Shown here: positions 1 through 8,494 of the stretch, piece after piece | Numbering within the stretch: the stretch's first letter is position 1 | Layout: the number at the start of each line of letters is the position of its first letter | DNA from: an uncultured Bacteroidia bacterium | GTDB taxonomy: Bacteria; Bacteroidota; Bacteroidia; Bacteroidales; UBA932 | NCBI GenBank assembly: GCA_902762655.1 | Contig: CACWOZ010000002.1 | Coordinates: 1 to 64,000, forward strand | Length of the DNA stretch: 64,000 bases | Direction of reading: 5' to 3' | Notes under the pieces: generated by a model | The model's input: only the letters and a program-made list of their open reading frames with translations | Databases searched by the model: none | Told to the model about the DNA's origin: nothing | Translations under genes and position numbers: made by a program

Positions 1-93
1 GGACCCACCTCTATCCATTCCGAACAGAGAAGTTAAACGCACTTACGCCGATGGTACTGACCGACCAGTTGGGAGAGTAGGTAGCCGCCGTTT
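1..93 (+). rRNA. rrf: 5S ribosomal RNA, 3' part
   Basis: The first ~93 bases read as the 3' three quarters of a bacterial 5S rRNA: the CATTCCGAACAGAGAAGTTAA loop B/C region, then GATGGTACTG and GGGAGAGTAGGT. The 5' end lies outside the window, so an rRNA operon probably precedes it. The exact 3' end cannot be fixed because the pairing 5' strand is missing. Confidence 0.93.
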
Positions 94-97
94 TTCG

Positions 98-136
98 GAC
101 AGCCGGACGAAGCAATTCGCCCGGCTGTCTTTTTTT
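98..136 (+). terminator. Rho-independent terminator of the rRNA operon
   Basis: GACAGCCGG (98-106) pairs perfectly with CCGGCTGTC (121-129) and a run of T follows at once. It lies just after the 5S rRNA and before the next promoter, as expected for the end of an rrn operon. Confidence 0.9.
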
Positions 137-137
137 G

Positions 138-145
138 TATATTTG
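138..145 (+). promoter_or_regulatory. Bacteroidota -7 promoter element before the BadF-type kinase
   Basis: TATATTTG fits the TAnnTTTG -7 consensus known for Bacteroidota sigma factors. Only 4 nt separate it from the ATG at 150, so a start site at the usual distance would give a leaderless or almost leaderless mRNA. Confidence 0.65.
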
Positions 146-149
146 TAGT

Positions 150-1016
150 ATGAAATTGATTGTAGAATGCGGAGCAACCAAATCTGACTGGACTCTACTG
201 GATGGCAGCGAAATTCGCACTTATTTCAAAACAGAAGGGCTTAACTTCTCTTCGGGAGATGATGAATTCATAGCGAGGACTTTGGAAGAAGCTCTTCTTA
301 AGATTCAGGACGCCCTCGACTGCGAAGTGCTTGACGAAGTGTATTTTTATGCTGCCGGACTTTTCCCATCAGAAGATTCTGATTCGTCATTCCAACATTT
401 ATATCGGACAATCCGTTCTTATTTCAAAGAGCCCGATATCTATCTTGAAAGTGATCTGCTTGCTGCTGCCAGGGCGGTTTGTGGTCATGAATTCGGAATT
501 GCCTGTATCATTGGGACTGGCTCGAATGTCTGCGTTTATGATGGGAATCAGATTGTAAAGAAAATCTCTTCAGGTGGTTTCATCCTTGGAGATGAAGGCA
601 GCGCATCCGCACTGGGACGTGCTTTCATTTCAGATTATATTAAAGGTCTTGTTCCTGAATGTGTGGCTCTTGCATTCGCCGAAAAGTACGACCTGGCTTA
701 TCCTTCAATAGTACAGAATGTATATCATTCGGCTTCCCCTGCCGCATATCTTGGCCGCTTCGCACCGGATATTCTATCTTTTTATGAGATAAACCGCTAT
801 ATGCAGCATCTTGTGGACGAGAATTTCCGTCGTTTCATCGACAGATGCATCCGCCCATGCATGGGTAATGATAGTACGGTCCAGGTGGGGGTTGTAGGTT
901 CATTCGGCTATGCATGCAAAGAAATACTTGCCGCCTTGAGTTCTAGAGAAGGAGTACAGTTCAGCAAGTTCATCAAATCTCCATCAGAAGACCTGATCAG
1001 GTATCACGCGGGCTAG
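150..1016 (+). CDS. BadF/BadG-type ATPase, probable N-acetylglucosamine kinase-like sugar kinase
   Basis: A 288-residue cytoplasmic protein of the ASKHA (actin-like ATPase/sugar kinase) fold. Residues 4-13 (VECGATKSDW) form the first phosphate loop, IGTGSN at 121-126 the second, and GGFILGDEGS at 142-151 is the GlcNAc-kinase/BadF signature. Bacteroidota homologues are annotated as N-acetylglucosamine kinases or BadF-type ATPases, so ATP-dependent amino-sugar phosphorylation for cell-wall or chitin sugar recycling is likely; the substrate cannot be read from sequence. I chose the ATG at 150 over in-frame GTG/TTG codons upstream because those overlap the promoter and the protein then begins at the fold. 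Its stop shares the palindrome CTAG with the stop of the convergent glycosyltransferase. Confidence 0.85.
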   Translation: MKLIVECGATKSDWTLLDGSEIRTYFKTEGLNFSSGDDEFIARTLEEALLKIQDALDCEVLDEVYFYAAGLFPSEDSDSSFQHLYRTIRSYFKEPDIYLESDLLAAARAVCGHEFGIACIIGTGSNVCVYDGNQIVKKISSGGFILGDEGSASALGRAFISDYIKGLVPECVALAFAEKYDLAYPSIVQNVYHSASPAAYLGRFAPDILSFYEINRYMQHLVDENFRRFIDRCIRPCMGNDSTVQVGVVGSFGYACKEILAALSSREGVQFSKFIKSPSEDLIRYHAG

Positions 1017-1963
1017 AATCTGTCTTTGATGTTGTAGTTGTTCCGTTCAGAACCGGAGCGTGCTATCATCTCGCCTATGAAGCCTGCGAGGAATAATATT
1101 ACACCCAGGATAACGGCCACCAGTGCCAGATAGAACAATGGCTGGTCTGTAACGGCACGGTAACGGATGCCTTGCGCCTGATGCACTAGTTTTGCAACGA
1201 TAATCCAAACCGTCATTACGAAACCTACCAGGAACATGAAGATTCCGGAATAACCGAAGAAATGCATCGGCTTTTTGCCGAAGGTGCTGAGGAACCACAG
1301 GCTAAGGAGGTCAAGGAAACCGTTTACAAAACGATCCATCCCGAATTTACTTTTGCCGTACTTGCGCTTCTGGTGATGCACGGGTAGTTCGCCTATTCTG
1401 GCAAAACCGGCATTTTTTGCGAGATACGGTATGTACCTGTGCATTTCACCATATACTTCAATATTCTTTACGACATCGTTGCGATAGGCCTTCAGCCCGC
1501 AGTTCATATCATGAAGTTTTATTCCGGTAATACGGCGGGCTGTAGCATTGTACAGTTTGCTCGGGAGGTTCTTGGTCAGGACATTGTCTTTGCGGTGCTG
1601 TTTCCATCCGGAAACCACATCGTAACCATCTTCCTTGATCATCTTGTAGAGGGCAGGAATCTCATCCGGGCTGTCTTGCAGATCTGCATCCATGGTAATC
1701 ACCACATCTCCTTCGGCTCTGGCAAAACCGCAGTAGAGGGCGGCGGATTTGCCGTAGTTCCGGCGAAAACTGATTCCATGTATGTGCTCGTCGGAGGTCG
1801 ACATGCCTTTTACTACGTCCCATGAAGTGTCGTTGCTGCCATCGTCGATCAGCAGCACTTCATATGAGTAGTTGTTCTCCGCCATGACCTTGGCAATCCA
1901 CGCGGAAAGTTCAGGAAGCGATTCGGCTTCGTTGAACAGTGGGATGATTACTGAAATGTCCAT
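1013..1963 (-). CDS. GT2 glycosyltransferase, dolichyl-phosphate-mannose synthase / GtrB type
   Basis: A 316-residue family 2 glycosyltransferase. The GT-A nucleotide-sugar domain shows LIDDGSND (38-45) and the metal-binding MDADLQD (91-97); the last third has two hydrophobic segments (about 235-255 and 275-300). That architecture is typical of enzymes that transfer a sugar from a nucleotide donor onto a polyprenyl phosphate at the cytoplasmic face of the inner membrane. It is translated with the DUF4199 gene upstream: the TAA of that gene overlaps this ATG by one base. The end product (O-antigen, capsule or lipid modification) is not indicated by neighbours. Confidence 0.88.
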   Translation of the reverse strand: MDISVIIPLFNEAESLPELSAWIAKVMAENNYSYEVLLIDDGSNDTSWDVVKGMSTSDEHIHGISFRRNYGKSAALYCGFARAEGDVVITMDADLQDSPDEIPALYKMIKEDGYDVVSGWKQHRKDNVLTKNLPSKLYNATARRITGIKLHDMNCGLKAYRNDVVKNIEVYGEMHRYIPYLAKNAGFARIGELPVHHQKRKYGKSKFGMDRFVNGFLDLLSLWFLSTFGKKPMHFFGYSGIFMFLVGFVMTVWIIVAKLVHQAQGIRYRAVTDQPLFYLALVAVILGVILFLAGFIGEMIARSGSERNNYNIKDRF

Positions 1964-2505
1964 TATAGATTATCGTTGGCAAAAGGGTCGTCATTCCCGC
2001 AAATCCTGCTGGATGCAATTGCAGAAATTATTATGCCTACAAGAGTACACCAAATAAAATTTACGAAGAAACTGATGGTGGGCATGGAAGATTCCATGTT
2101 CATCAATCTGTCTATTTCCTCGGACGTGAGCATGCTGGAATAAATATTCGCAACCGAATCGAATACCCCTGAAAAGAAAGCGGGCTCGATAGCCGTTACA
2201 TAGAGCAGATAAAAACCGGCATAAACGAGAGAAGAGCAAAGAGCGACTACCATTCCGAAACGAAAAGTGCCCGGGCGGTCATAATCGTTCCTTGAGGCAA
2301 AGATGCGCAGGAAACGTGCCATCAGCCAGATGCATAGCGCGAATTTAGCTCCCCATAATACGATGCCGAGCAGGCTCATCAGAAAACCTCCGTTCTCGAT
2401 CTTGCCCATTAAAGTCGTCGCCAGAAAGTACAAGATGGCGACAGTGGCCAGGACAAGGCCGTATTTTCCTGCTTCATTGATGAATTTGTTCTTGTCTTCA
2501 GACAT
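1963..2505 (-). CDS. DUF4199 family membrane protein
   Basis: A 180-residue protein with four hydrophobic segments and short charged loops, matching the Bacteroidota-specific DUF4199 family, whose function is unknown. It overlaps the following GT2 gene by one base, and DUF4199/GT2 pairing is common in this phylum, so a role in assembling or moving the lipid-linked sugar is plausible but inferred. The ATG at 2505 (MSEDKNKF) is preferred over a TTG three codons upstream, which overlaps the -7 element. Confidence 0.8.
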   Translation of the reverse strand: MSEDKNKFINEAGKYGLVLATVAILYFLATTLMGKIENGGFLMSLLGIVLWGAKFALCIWLMARFLRIFASRNDYDRPGTFRFGMVVALCSSLVYAGFYLLYVTAIEPAFFSGVFDSVANIYSSMLTSEEIDRLMNMESSMPTISFFVNFIWCTLVGIIISAIASSRICGNDDPFANDNL

Positions 2506-2511
2506 AATGCA

Positions 2512-2519
2512 CAAAGGTA
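2512..2519 (-). promoter_or_regulatory. Bacteroidota -7 element for DUF4199-GT2
   Basis: TACCTTTG on the minus strand fits TAnnTTTG and ends 6 nt before the ATG at 2505, implying little or no 5' leader. It is divergent from the thrS promoter, 14 bp away. Confidence 0.6.
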
Positions 2520-2533
2520 GTAAATATTTTTCT

Positions 2534-2541
2534 TATCTTTG
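2534..2541 (+). promoter_or_regulatory. Bacteroidota -7 element for the thrS-infC-rpmI-rplT operon
   Basis: TATCTTTG fits TAnnTTTG. A start site about 6 nt downstream gives a ~17-nt leader before the thrS ATG at 2564. The leader contains a three-codon frame (ATG GCC GAA TGA, 2556-2567) that overlaps the thrS start. Confidence 0.65.
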
Positions 2542-2563
2542 TAGGCTAAATATAAATGGCCGA

Positions 2564-4495
2564 ATGATAAACATTACTTTTCCCGACGGCAGCGTAAAGC
2601 CCTTTGAAAGCGGCATTACTGCCTATGAAATTGCTCAGAGCATCTCTCCCCGTCTTGCTGCAGAAGTTCTTGCGGCAAGCGTGAATGGTGAAATCTACGA
2701 TCTGATGCGCCCCATTACGGCAGACGCTGAAATCAAACTCCACAAGTGGGAAGATGAAGAAGCCAAGCATGTGTTCTGGCATTCTTCATCCCACCTTATG
2801 GCTGAGGCTCTAGAAAGCCTCTATCCCGGAGTCAAGTTTGGTATAGGCCCTGCCATTGAGAACGGTTTCTACTATGATGTAGACCTTGCAGGTGCGACGC
2901 TCACCGAGGCCGATCTCCCCAAGATCGAGAAGAAGATGCTCGAACTCGCCCAGGGAAAGGAAGACTTCAAACGCATCGAGGTCAGCAAGGCAGATGCGAT
3001 GAAGCATTTCGAGGAGAAGGGAGACCAGTACAAGTGCGAACTGATCAGTGAACTCGAAGACGGAACCATTACCTATTATACCAACGGTTCTTTCACCGAT
3101 CTTTGCCGTGGACCTCACCTTCGCAATACTGAAGTCATCAAGGCCGTCAAACTTACGGCAATCGCAGGTGCCTATTGGCGCGGAGACGAAAAACGCCAGC
3201 AACTTACCCGTATCTATGGCATAACATTTCCCAAAAAGAGCATGCTCGACGAGTATCTTGTCCTCCTCGAAGAAGCCAAGAAGCGTGATCACCGCAAACT
3301 TGGCAAGGAGATGGGGCTTTTCACTTTCTCCAGCCGTGTCGGAATGGGCCTGCCTTTATGGCTCCCCAAAGGTGCAGTCCTGCGCTATCAGCTTGAGACC
3401 TTCCTCCGTGCAAAACTTCAGGAGTATGGTTATCTGCAGGTAGTTACGCCTCATATTGGCAGCAAGCAACTCTATGTGACATCCGGACACTGGGCAAAAT
3501 ACGGAAAGGATTCCTTCCAGCCCATCAAGACACCTCAGGAAGGAGAGGAGTATATGCTTAAGCCGATGAACTGCCCTCATCACTGCGAGATATATGCATC
3601 TTCTCCCCACTCATACAAGGAGCTTCCCATCCGCCTTGCGGAGTTCGGAACAGTGTACAGGTATGAGCAGAGCGGTGAGCTGCACGGACTTACCCGAGTC
3701 CGCAGTTTCACTCAGGACGACGCCCACATGTACGTGCGTCCGGACCAGCTCAAGGATGAGTTCAAGAAGGTTATCGATCTGATCCAGTATGTGTTCAAGG
3801 TGTTCAAGTTCGATAAGTTCAAGGCTCAGATATCGCTCCGCGACAAAGTGCACCGCGAGAAGTACATCGGTAGCGAAGAGAACTGGGAGAGGGCCGAAAG
3901 GGCTATCATCGAGTCCTGCGAAGAGAAAGGACTCCCGGCCAAGGTAGAGTATGGCGAAGCAGCATTCTACGGGCCCAAACTTGATTTCATGGTGAAGGAT
4001 GCCCTCGGTCGCGAGTGGCAGCTTGGTACCATCCAGGTGGACTACAATCTCCCCGAGCGCTTCGAGCTTGAGTATATCGACGCTGACGGCACCAAGAAAC
4101 GCCCTATTATGATCCACCGTGCTCCTTTTGGCAGCATCGAGCGCTTTACCGCCGTTCTTCTCGAACATACGGCCGGGCATCTCCCGGTCTGGCTCGCTCC
4201 TGAACAGGTTAAAGTACTGCCAATCAGTGAGAAATTTGAAAATTATGCAAAAAAAGTTTGCGAATTGCTAAATAATTCCGAAATTCGCGCTTCAATAGAC
4301 TCCCGCAACGAGACACTCGGAAAGAGAATCAGGGATATAGCCCAGTATAGAGTGCCTCTGCTTGTGGTGGTCGGTGAAAAGGAAGAAGCCGACGGCACCG
4401 TCTCTGTCCGCAGAGAAGGGGTAAACGTGGGCACACAGAGTTTGGAAGATTTTGTTAAATATGTTAAGTCAGCAGTTGCTGAAGAGTTATCCTAG
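2564..4495 (+). CDS. thrS: Threonyl-tRNA synthetase
   Basis: A 643-residue class II synthetase that charges tRNA-Thr in the cytoplasm; the length is normal. Order: N-terminal TGS domain (about 1-60), editing domain with [11 protein letters not shown] and CRGPHL, catalytic core with the zinc-binding Cys in MKPMNCPHH, motif 2 around [15 protein letters not shown], motif 3 at [11 protein letters not shown], and a C-terminal anticodon-binding domain. The ATG at 2564 is chosen because TGS begins there ([10 protein letters not shown]); the frame stays open further upstream only across the divergent gene. The infC ATG follows the stop with no gap. Confidence 0.98.
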   Translation: MINITFPDGSVKPFESGITAYEIAQSISPRLAAEVLAASVNGEIYDLMRPITADAEIKLHKWEDEEAKHVFWHSSSHLMAEALESLYPGVKFGIGPAIENGFYYDVDLAGATLTEADLPKIEKKMLELAQGKEDFKRIEVSKADAMKHFEEKGDQYKCELISELEDGTITYYTNGSFTDLCRGPHLRNTEVIKAVKLTAIAGAYWRGDEKRQQLTRIYGITFPKKSMLDEYLVLLEEAKKRDHRKLGKEMGLFTFSSRVGMGLPLWLPKGAVLRYQLETFLRAKLQEYGYLQVVTPHIGSKQLYVTSGHWAKYGKDSFQPIKTPQEGEEYMLKPMNCPHHCEIYASSPHSYKELPIRLAEFGTVYRYEQSGELHGLTRVRSFTQDDAHMYVRPDQLKDEFKKVIDLIQYVFKVFKFDKFKAQISLRDKVHREKYIGSEENWERAERAIIESCEEKGLPAKVEYGEAAFYGPKLDFMVKDALGREWQLGTIQVDYNLPERFELEYIDADGTKKRPIMIHRAPFGSIERFTAVLLEHTAGHLPVWLAPEQVKVLPISEKFENYAKKVCELLNNSEIRASIDSRNETLGKRIRDIAQYRVPLLVVVGEKEEADGTVSVRREGVNVGTQSLEDFVKYVKSAVAEELS

Positions 4496-5089
4496 ATGCC
4501 AGGACCTTACAGACCGAAACCTTCGGGTTTCAAGAAGACTCGCAAGCCCGATCAGCATTTTCAGGCGAAACGCGACGAGAACGAGTCCCCGATAAACGAG
4601 CAGATCACCGCTCCTCAGGTGCGCCTTGTCGGAGAGAATATCCCCGAGCAGGGTGTTTACCCAATTGCCAAGGCCTTGGCCATGGCGGATGAGATGGAAC
4701 TCGACCTGGTGCTTATCAGCGACAAGGCTGATCCGCCTGTGTGCAAGATACTCGACTACCAGAAGTTCCTTTACCAGCAGCGGAAGAAGGCAAAAGAGAT
4801 GAAGTCGAATTCCGCCAAGGTGGTTCTTAAGGAGATAAGGTTCGGCCCAAATACCGACGAGCATGACTTCCAGTTCAAGCTGAAGCATGCCCAGGAGTTC
4901 CTCCAGGAGGGCTCCAAGGTGAAGGCCACCATCTTCTTCCGCGGCCGCTCAATCATGTTCAAGGACCAGGGAGAGAAGCAGCTCCTGCGTTTCGCAGTGG
5001 AACTTGAGGAATTCGGCAGGGCCGAGAATATGCCTACCCTTGAGGGGAAGAGGATGCATATCATCATCGCCCCGGTTAAAAAGAAATAG
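4496..5089 (+). CDS. infC: Translation initiation factor IF-3
   Basis: A 197-residue IF-3 that binds the 30S subunit, prevents premature 50S joining and checks the initiator tRNA. The N-terminal domain is recognised by [24 protein letters not shown], the linker by [11 protein letters not shown], and the C-terminal domain by [25 protein letters not shown]. The basic N-terminal tail of about 30 residues before the fold is longer than in enterobacteria. The ATG directly follows the thrS stop (TAGATG), which points to coupled translation in the conserved thrS-infC-rpmI-rplT operon. Confidence 0.97.
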   Translation: MPGPYRPKPSGFKKTRKPDQHFQAKRDENESPINEQITAPQVRLVGENIPEQGVYPIAKALAMADEMELDLVLISDKADPPVCKILDYQKFLYQQRKKAKEMKSNSAKVVLKEIRFGPNTDEHDFQFKLKHAQEFLQEGSKVKATIFFRGRSIMFKDQGEKQLLRFAVELEEFGRAENMPTLEGKRMHIIIAPVKKK

Positions 5090-5138
5090 TCCGCAGTGTT
5101 TGCGGTAATTTATAATTATTAATAAAAACAAAAGAACA

Positions 5139-5333
5139 ATGGCAAAGCTTAAAACCAATTCCGGTGCCAAAAAGCGTTTCACGCTTACCGGGTCGGGAAA
5201 AATCAAGAGGAAACACGCTTACCACAGCCACATCCTCACCAAGAAGACCAAGAAACAGAAAAGAAATCTTGATCATTTCGCCATCCTCGACAAAGTCGAT
5301 GAGAAGCGAGTAAAAGAATTGTTGGTTCTCTAA
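5139..5333 (+). CDS. rpmI: 50S ribosomal protein bL35
   Basis: A 64-residue, strongly basic protein starting [14 protein letters not shown] with the typical [16 protein letters not shown] stretch, the expected length for bL35. It has an A-rich leader (AATAAAAACAAAAGAACA) instead of a Shine-Dalgarno sequence, the usual arrangement in this phylum. It lies between infC and rplT as in most bacteria. Confidence 0.97.
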   Translation: MAKLKTNSGAKKRFTLTGSGKIKRKHAYHSHILTKKTKKQKRNLDHFAILDKVDEKRVKELLVL

Positions 5334-5345
5334 AAAAGTTAAATT

Positions 5346-5690
5346 ATGCCTAGATCAGTCAACTCAGTCGCCTCCAGGGCGCGCCGCAAGAAGATTCTCA
5401 AGAGAACCCGCGGTAACTTCCTCTCCAGAAAGAATGTCTGGACCGTAGCAAAAAACACTTACGAGAAAGGTCTCACCTATGCATATCGCGACCGCCGTCG
5501 CAAGAAGGGAGCTTTCCGTGCTCTGTGGATTCAGCGTATCAATGCTGCTGCACGTCAGTACGGCCTCAGCTACTCTCAGTTCATGGGTAAGCTTGCAAAG
5601 CAGAACATCGGTCTTAACCGTAAGGTGCTTGCCGACCTTGCAATGAACAACCCCAAGGCGTTCGAAGCAATCATCAACTCCGTAAAGTAA
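5346..5690 (+). CDS. rplT: 50S ribosomal protein bL20
   Basis: A 114-residue basic protein starting [19 protein letters not shown], with the family motif [19 protein letters not shown]. bL20 binds 23S rRNA early in 50S assembly, and in other bacteria it also represses its own operon. It is 12 nt downstream of rpmI. No L20-binding pseudoknot could be recognised by eye. Confidence 0.97.
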   Translation: MPRSVNSVASRARRKKILKRTRGNFLSRKNVWTVAKNTYEKGLTYAYRDRRRKKGAFRALWIQRINAAARQYGLSYSQFMGKLAKQNIGLNRKVLADLAMNNPKAFEAIINSVK

Positions 5691-5696
5691 AGTGAA

Positions 5697-6965
5697 GTGA
5701 GCTTGAAGGAAATTACCCGGAACAGATGGGTGAAGTTCTCATTTTGGGCTTTGCTTTACGTGTTATGGGTAATCTGGCTGGGGAACTATTGGTGGCTTTT
5801 CGGTCTCGCCGTATTATTCGACCTTTGCGTCAGCAAAAAAGTCAAATGGCGTTTCTGGAAAAAAGACGGATGGCTCGATGCGATAATCTTCGCGGTAGTA
5901 GTAGTCACATTCATCAATATCTTCTTCTTTCAGGCCTTCAAAATTCCTTCTTCCTCAATGGAGAGCAGCCTCTACACTGGAGACCATCTCTTCGTGAGCA
6001 AATTGACATATGGGCCGCGTGTGCCTCAGACTCCGCTGACCATCCCTTTTACGCACAACTCGATCTTCGGAAAGGAATCCTATTCCAAACTTATCCAGAA
6101 CGATTACAGGCGTCTCAAAGGGTTCAGGAATGTAAAGAGAGGTGACATCGTGGTTTTCAACTTCCCGAACGGGGATACCGTTCTGCGCCGGGATCCTGCA
6201 GCAGATTATTACATGCTCTCGCGCATATATGGAAGAAAACAGATCATTGAAAGACTAGGTCCTGTAACCGTCCGCCCTGCGGATAAGACAGACCACTATG
6301 TGAAGCGTTGCGTAGCGCTTCCCGGAGATACTCTCGAGGTCCGCGACGGACTTGTGTGGGTGAACGGGGAGAAGCAGACCGTATGGCCGGGAGTCCAACT
6401 CAGTTACCAGGTAATAACCAAGGGCGGAGCACTCAATCCCAGGACCATTGATAAACTCGGGCTTAACGTAAAGGAACTGTACTATAACAGCCAGTTGCCC
6501 GGTTATCCTGCGATGCCTCTTACCGCTGCGATGCTGGACGAGGTCCGGGCGCTTCCTTCGGTGGTTGATATCATCCCGAATATCGACAGCGAAGACACAT
6601 TCGTCTTCCCATACGATGGCGGTTTCGGTTGGACGCGTGATCAGTACGGCCCTCTTTGTATCCCTGCCAAGGGTGCAAGCGTGGAGATTACCGCAGCAAG
6701 CCTGCCCCTCTACGAACGCATCATAAGGGATTACGAGAAGGCGGATCTGCAAAAAGCAATTGAAGAAGGTTCATACACTTTCGAACAGGATTACTACTTT
6801 ATGATGGGAGACAACCGGCACAATTCCCTCGACTCAAGGTACTGGGGATTCGTCCCTGAAGACCATGTGGTAGGGACACCGGCAGTAATATGGCTCTCGA
6901 CCGATGCGGGACGCAAGTTCCCGTCGAACATAAGGTGGAACAGATTTGGAAAAGTAAAATTTTAA
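5697..6965 (+). CDS. lepB: Signal peptidase I
   Basis: A 422-residue inner-membrane protease that removes signal peptides from exported proteins. Two or three hydrophobic segments lie in the first ~100 residues. Box B carries the nucleophile in PSSSMESSL, the general-base Lys is in VKRCVALPGD, and box E is MMGDNRHNSLDSRYWGFVP near the C terminus. A large insert between the catalytic boxes makes it longer than the E. coli enzyme, which is common in Bacteroidota. The start appears to be GTG at 5697 (VSLKEI), or TTG at 5703; no ATG precedes the first membrane segment in frame. It follows rplT by 6 nt. Confidence 0.95.
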   Translation: MSLKEITRNRWVKFSFWALLYVLWVIWLGNYWWLFGLAVLFDLCVSKKVKWRFWKKDGWLDAIIFAVVVVTFINIFFFQAFKIPSSSMESSLYTGDHLFVSKLTYGPRVPQTPLTIPFTHNSIFGKESYSKLIQNDYRRLKGFRNVKRGDIVVFNFPNGDTVLRRDPAADYYMLSRIYGRKQIIERLGPVTVRPADKTDHYVKRCVALPGDTLEVRDGLVWVNGEKQTVWPGVQLSYQVITKGGALNPRTIDKLGLNVKELYYNSQLPGYPAMPLTAAMLDEVRALPSVVDIIPNIDSEDTFVFPYDGGFGWTRDQYGPLCIPAKGASVEITAASLPLYERIIRDYEKADLQKAIEEGSYTFEQDYYFMMGDNRHNSLDSRYWGFVPEDHVVGTPAVIWLSTDAGRKFPSNIRWNRFGKVKF

Positions 6966-6977
6966 AAGTATAAAACT

Positions 6978-7220
6978 ATGTCAAAGGTTTGTCAAGTAAC
7001 CGGAAGAAAGAGGATGAAAGGCAACAACGTTGCCCATTCCAAACTGCGCACCAAGCGCGACTTCTCCCTGAACCTCAAGAACAAGAAGTTCTGGAGCGAA
7101 GAGGAGCAGAGGTTTATTACCCTTAAAGTGTCCTGCAAGGGCATTCGCGAGATAGAGAAGAACGGCCTTGAGGCCACTCTCAAGAAAGCAAAGAAGGCAG
7201 GACTTGTTAACCTTGTTTAA
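6978..7220 (+). CDS. rpmB: 50S ribosomal protein bL28
   Basis: An 80-residue basic protein, [21 protein letters not shown], with the [14 protein letters not shown] segment typical of bL28. It opens a short block of small ribosomal genes (bL28, bL33, DUF4295) leading into ftsY, an arrangement conserved in Bacteroidota. Confidence 0.97.
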   Translation: MSKVCQVTGRKRMKGNNVAHSKLRTKRDFSLNLKNKKFWSEEEQRFITLKVSCKGIREIEKNGLEATLKKAKKAGLVNLV

Positions 7221-7231
7221 ATTATTGGATT

Positions 7232-7420
7232 ATGGCAAAGAAAGCTAAAGGTAACAGGGTGCAGGTCATCCTCGAATGCACAGAGCAGAAAGAGAGCGGC
7301 GTTCCCGGAATGAGCCGCTACATCACGACCAAGAACAAGAAGAACACTCCCGACCGTCTTGAGCGCAGGAAGTACAATCCTTTCCTCAAGAAAGTCACTG
7401 TTCATCGTGAAATCAAATAA
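7232..7420 (+). CDS. rpmG: 50S ribosomal protein bL33, zinc-free form
   Basis: A 62-residue protein, [19 protein letters not shown], ending [15 protein letters not shown]. Zinc-binding (C+) bL33 needs four cysteines; only one is present here, so this is the C- form, which does not depend on zinc. It is 11 nt downstream of rpmB. Confidence 0.96.
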   Translation: MAKKAKGNRVQVILECTEQKESGVPGMSRYITTKNKKNTPDRLERRKYNPFLKKVTVHREIK

Positions 7421-7439
7421 TTGTTAAAGGAGATAAGTT

Positions 7440-7598
7440 ATGGCAAAGAAAGCCGTCGCAACATTCGCAGCAAAGGCCGGTGCTAAGAGCATGGTCAAGT
7501 GCATCCGTATGGAGAAATCTCCCAAGACTGGCGCTTACGTTTTCACTGAGCAGCTTGTCGAGGCTGAGAAAGCAAAGGACTTCTTCGCAAAGAAGTAA
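7440..7598 (+). CDS. DUF4295 small basic protein, probable Bacteroidota ribosomal protein bL38
   Basis: A 52-residue protein rich in Lys and Ala, reading MAKKAVATFAAKAGAKSM at the start and FFAKK at the end, preceded by an A-rich leader with AAAGGAGATAAGTT. It matches the DUF4295 family, found in Bacteroidota next to rpmB-rpmG. From memory, a cryo-EM study of the Flavobacterium johnsoniae ribosome described an additional large-subunit protein, bL38; I believe it is this family but cannot verify the assignment here. The gene is intact and sits between rpmG and ftsY. Confidence 0.85.
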   Translation: MAKKAVATFAAKAGAKSMVKCIRMEKSPKTGAYVFTEQLVEAEKAKDFFAKK

Positions 7599-7601
7599 GC
7601 C

Positions 7602-8492
7602 TTGGCACTCAGTTTTTTCCAGAAGATATCCCGGGCCATCACCGGTAAGTCGAGGGTGGATGATGATACCCTCGACGCTATCGAAGAGGCCCTGATTGAA
7701 TCTGATATGGGTGTCGATACCACGCTTAAAGTGGTCGACGCCCTTGAAGACAGAGTAAGCAGAGACAAGTACACCTCCTTCGACGAGTTGGTGTCTTATC
7801 TGCGAGATGAAATTTCCGCCCTTCTGCAAAAGGGCGGAAATTCTGTTGAATCGCTGGAGGCCCACAAGCCTTATGTGATACTTGTGGTGGGTGTGAACGG
7901 CGTGGGTAAGACCACGACGATTGGGAAACTGGCTCATCTCTACAAGAGTCGCGGCAAAAAGGTAATACTTGGTGCCGCAGACACTTTCCGTGCCGCTGCC
8001 GTAGATCAACTGGAGATATGGGCAGAGAGGGCAGGTGTGGATATAGTCCGCCAGGCCATGGGTTCAGATCCGGCATCCGTGGCTTACGATACGGTAAAGG
8101 CTGCTGTCGCCCGTGGTACCGATGTCGCTATTATCGACACTGCAGGCCGTCTGCACAACCGCATCGATCTTATGAATGAGCTGGGCAAGATAAGGAATGT
8201 CTGCCGAAAGGTCATTCCTGATGCCCCTCACGATGTGATGCTCATCCTGGATGCCTCTACTGGGCAGAATGCTTTCCAACAGGCAAAGGAATTCTCCCGT
8301 GCTACGGACATCACATCCATAACGGTCACCAAACTCGACGGCACCGCGAAGGGCGGCGTCGTAGTAGGTCTTACCGACCAGTTCGAAGTGCCGGTGCGCT
8401 TCATAGGAACGGGTGAGGGAATGGAAGATTTGAAATATTTTGACAGGGATGCTTTTGTGGCCTCACTGTTTGATCCGGAAGATTTGAAATAG
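7602..8492 (+). CDS. ftsY: Signal recognition particle receptor FtsY
   Basis: A 296-residue SRP receptor GTPase consisting of N and G domains only, without the acidic A domain of enterobacteria. G1 is VGVNGVGKTTT, then DTFRAAAVDQL, DTAGR (G3), TKLDGTAKGG (G4) and the closing FIGTGE. It receives SRP-ribosome complexes at the inner membrane. The apparent start is TTG at 7602, 3 nt after the DUF4295 stop. A perfect 13-bp hairpin (7811-7842) lies inside the coding region at the N/G junction (see separate entry). Confidence 0.96.
   Translation: MALSFFQKISRAITGKSRVDDDTLDAIEEALIESDMGVDTTLKVVDALEDRVSRDKYTSFDELVSYLRDEISALLQKGGNSVESLEAHKPYVILVVGVNGVGKTTTIGKLAHLYKSRGKKVILGAADTFRAAAVDQLEIWAERAGVDIVRQAMGSDPASVAYDTVKAAVARGTDVAIIDTAGRLHNRIDLMNELGKIRNVCRKVIPDAPHDVMLILDASTGQNAFQQAKEFSRATDITSITVTKLDGTAKGGVVVGLTDQFEVPVRFIGTGEGMEDLKYFDRDAFVASLFDPEDLK
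7811..7842 (+). repeat. Perfect hairpin inside ftsY
   Basis: AATTTCCGCCCTT (7811-7823) and its exact reverse complement (7830-7842) are separated by a 6-nt loop, within codons ~70-81 of ftsY. The encoded stretch (ISALLQKGGNS) falls in the variable linker between the N and G domains, so it may be a small in-frame insertion. Confidence 0.6.
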
Positions 8493-8494
8493 AT

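Noticed and set aside
5091-5105. Small hairpin CCGCA/TGCGG between infC and rpmI, considered as an L20 autoregulatory site
   Set aside because: Too short and lacking the pseudoknot features known for L20 operators.
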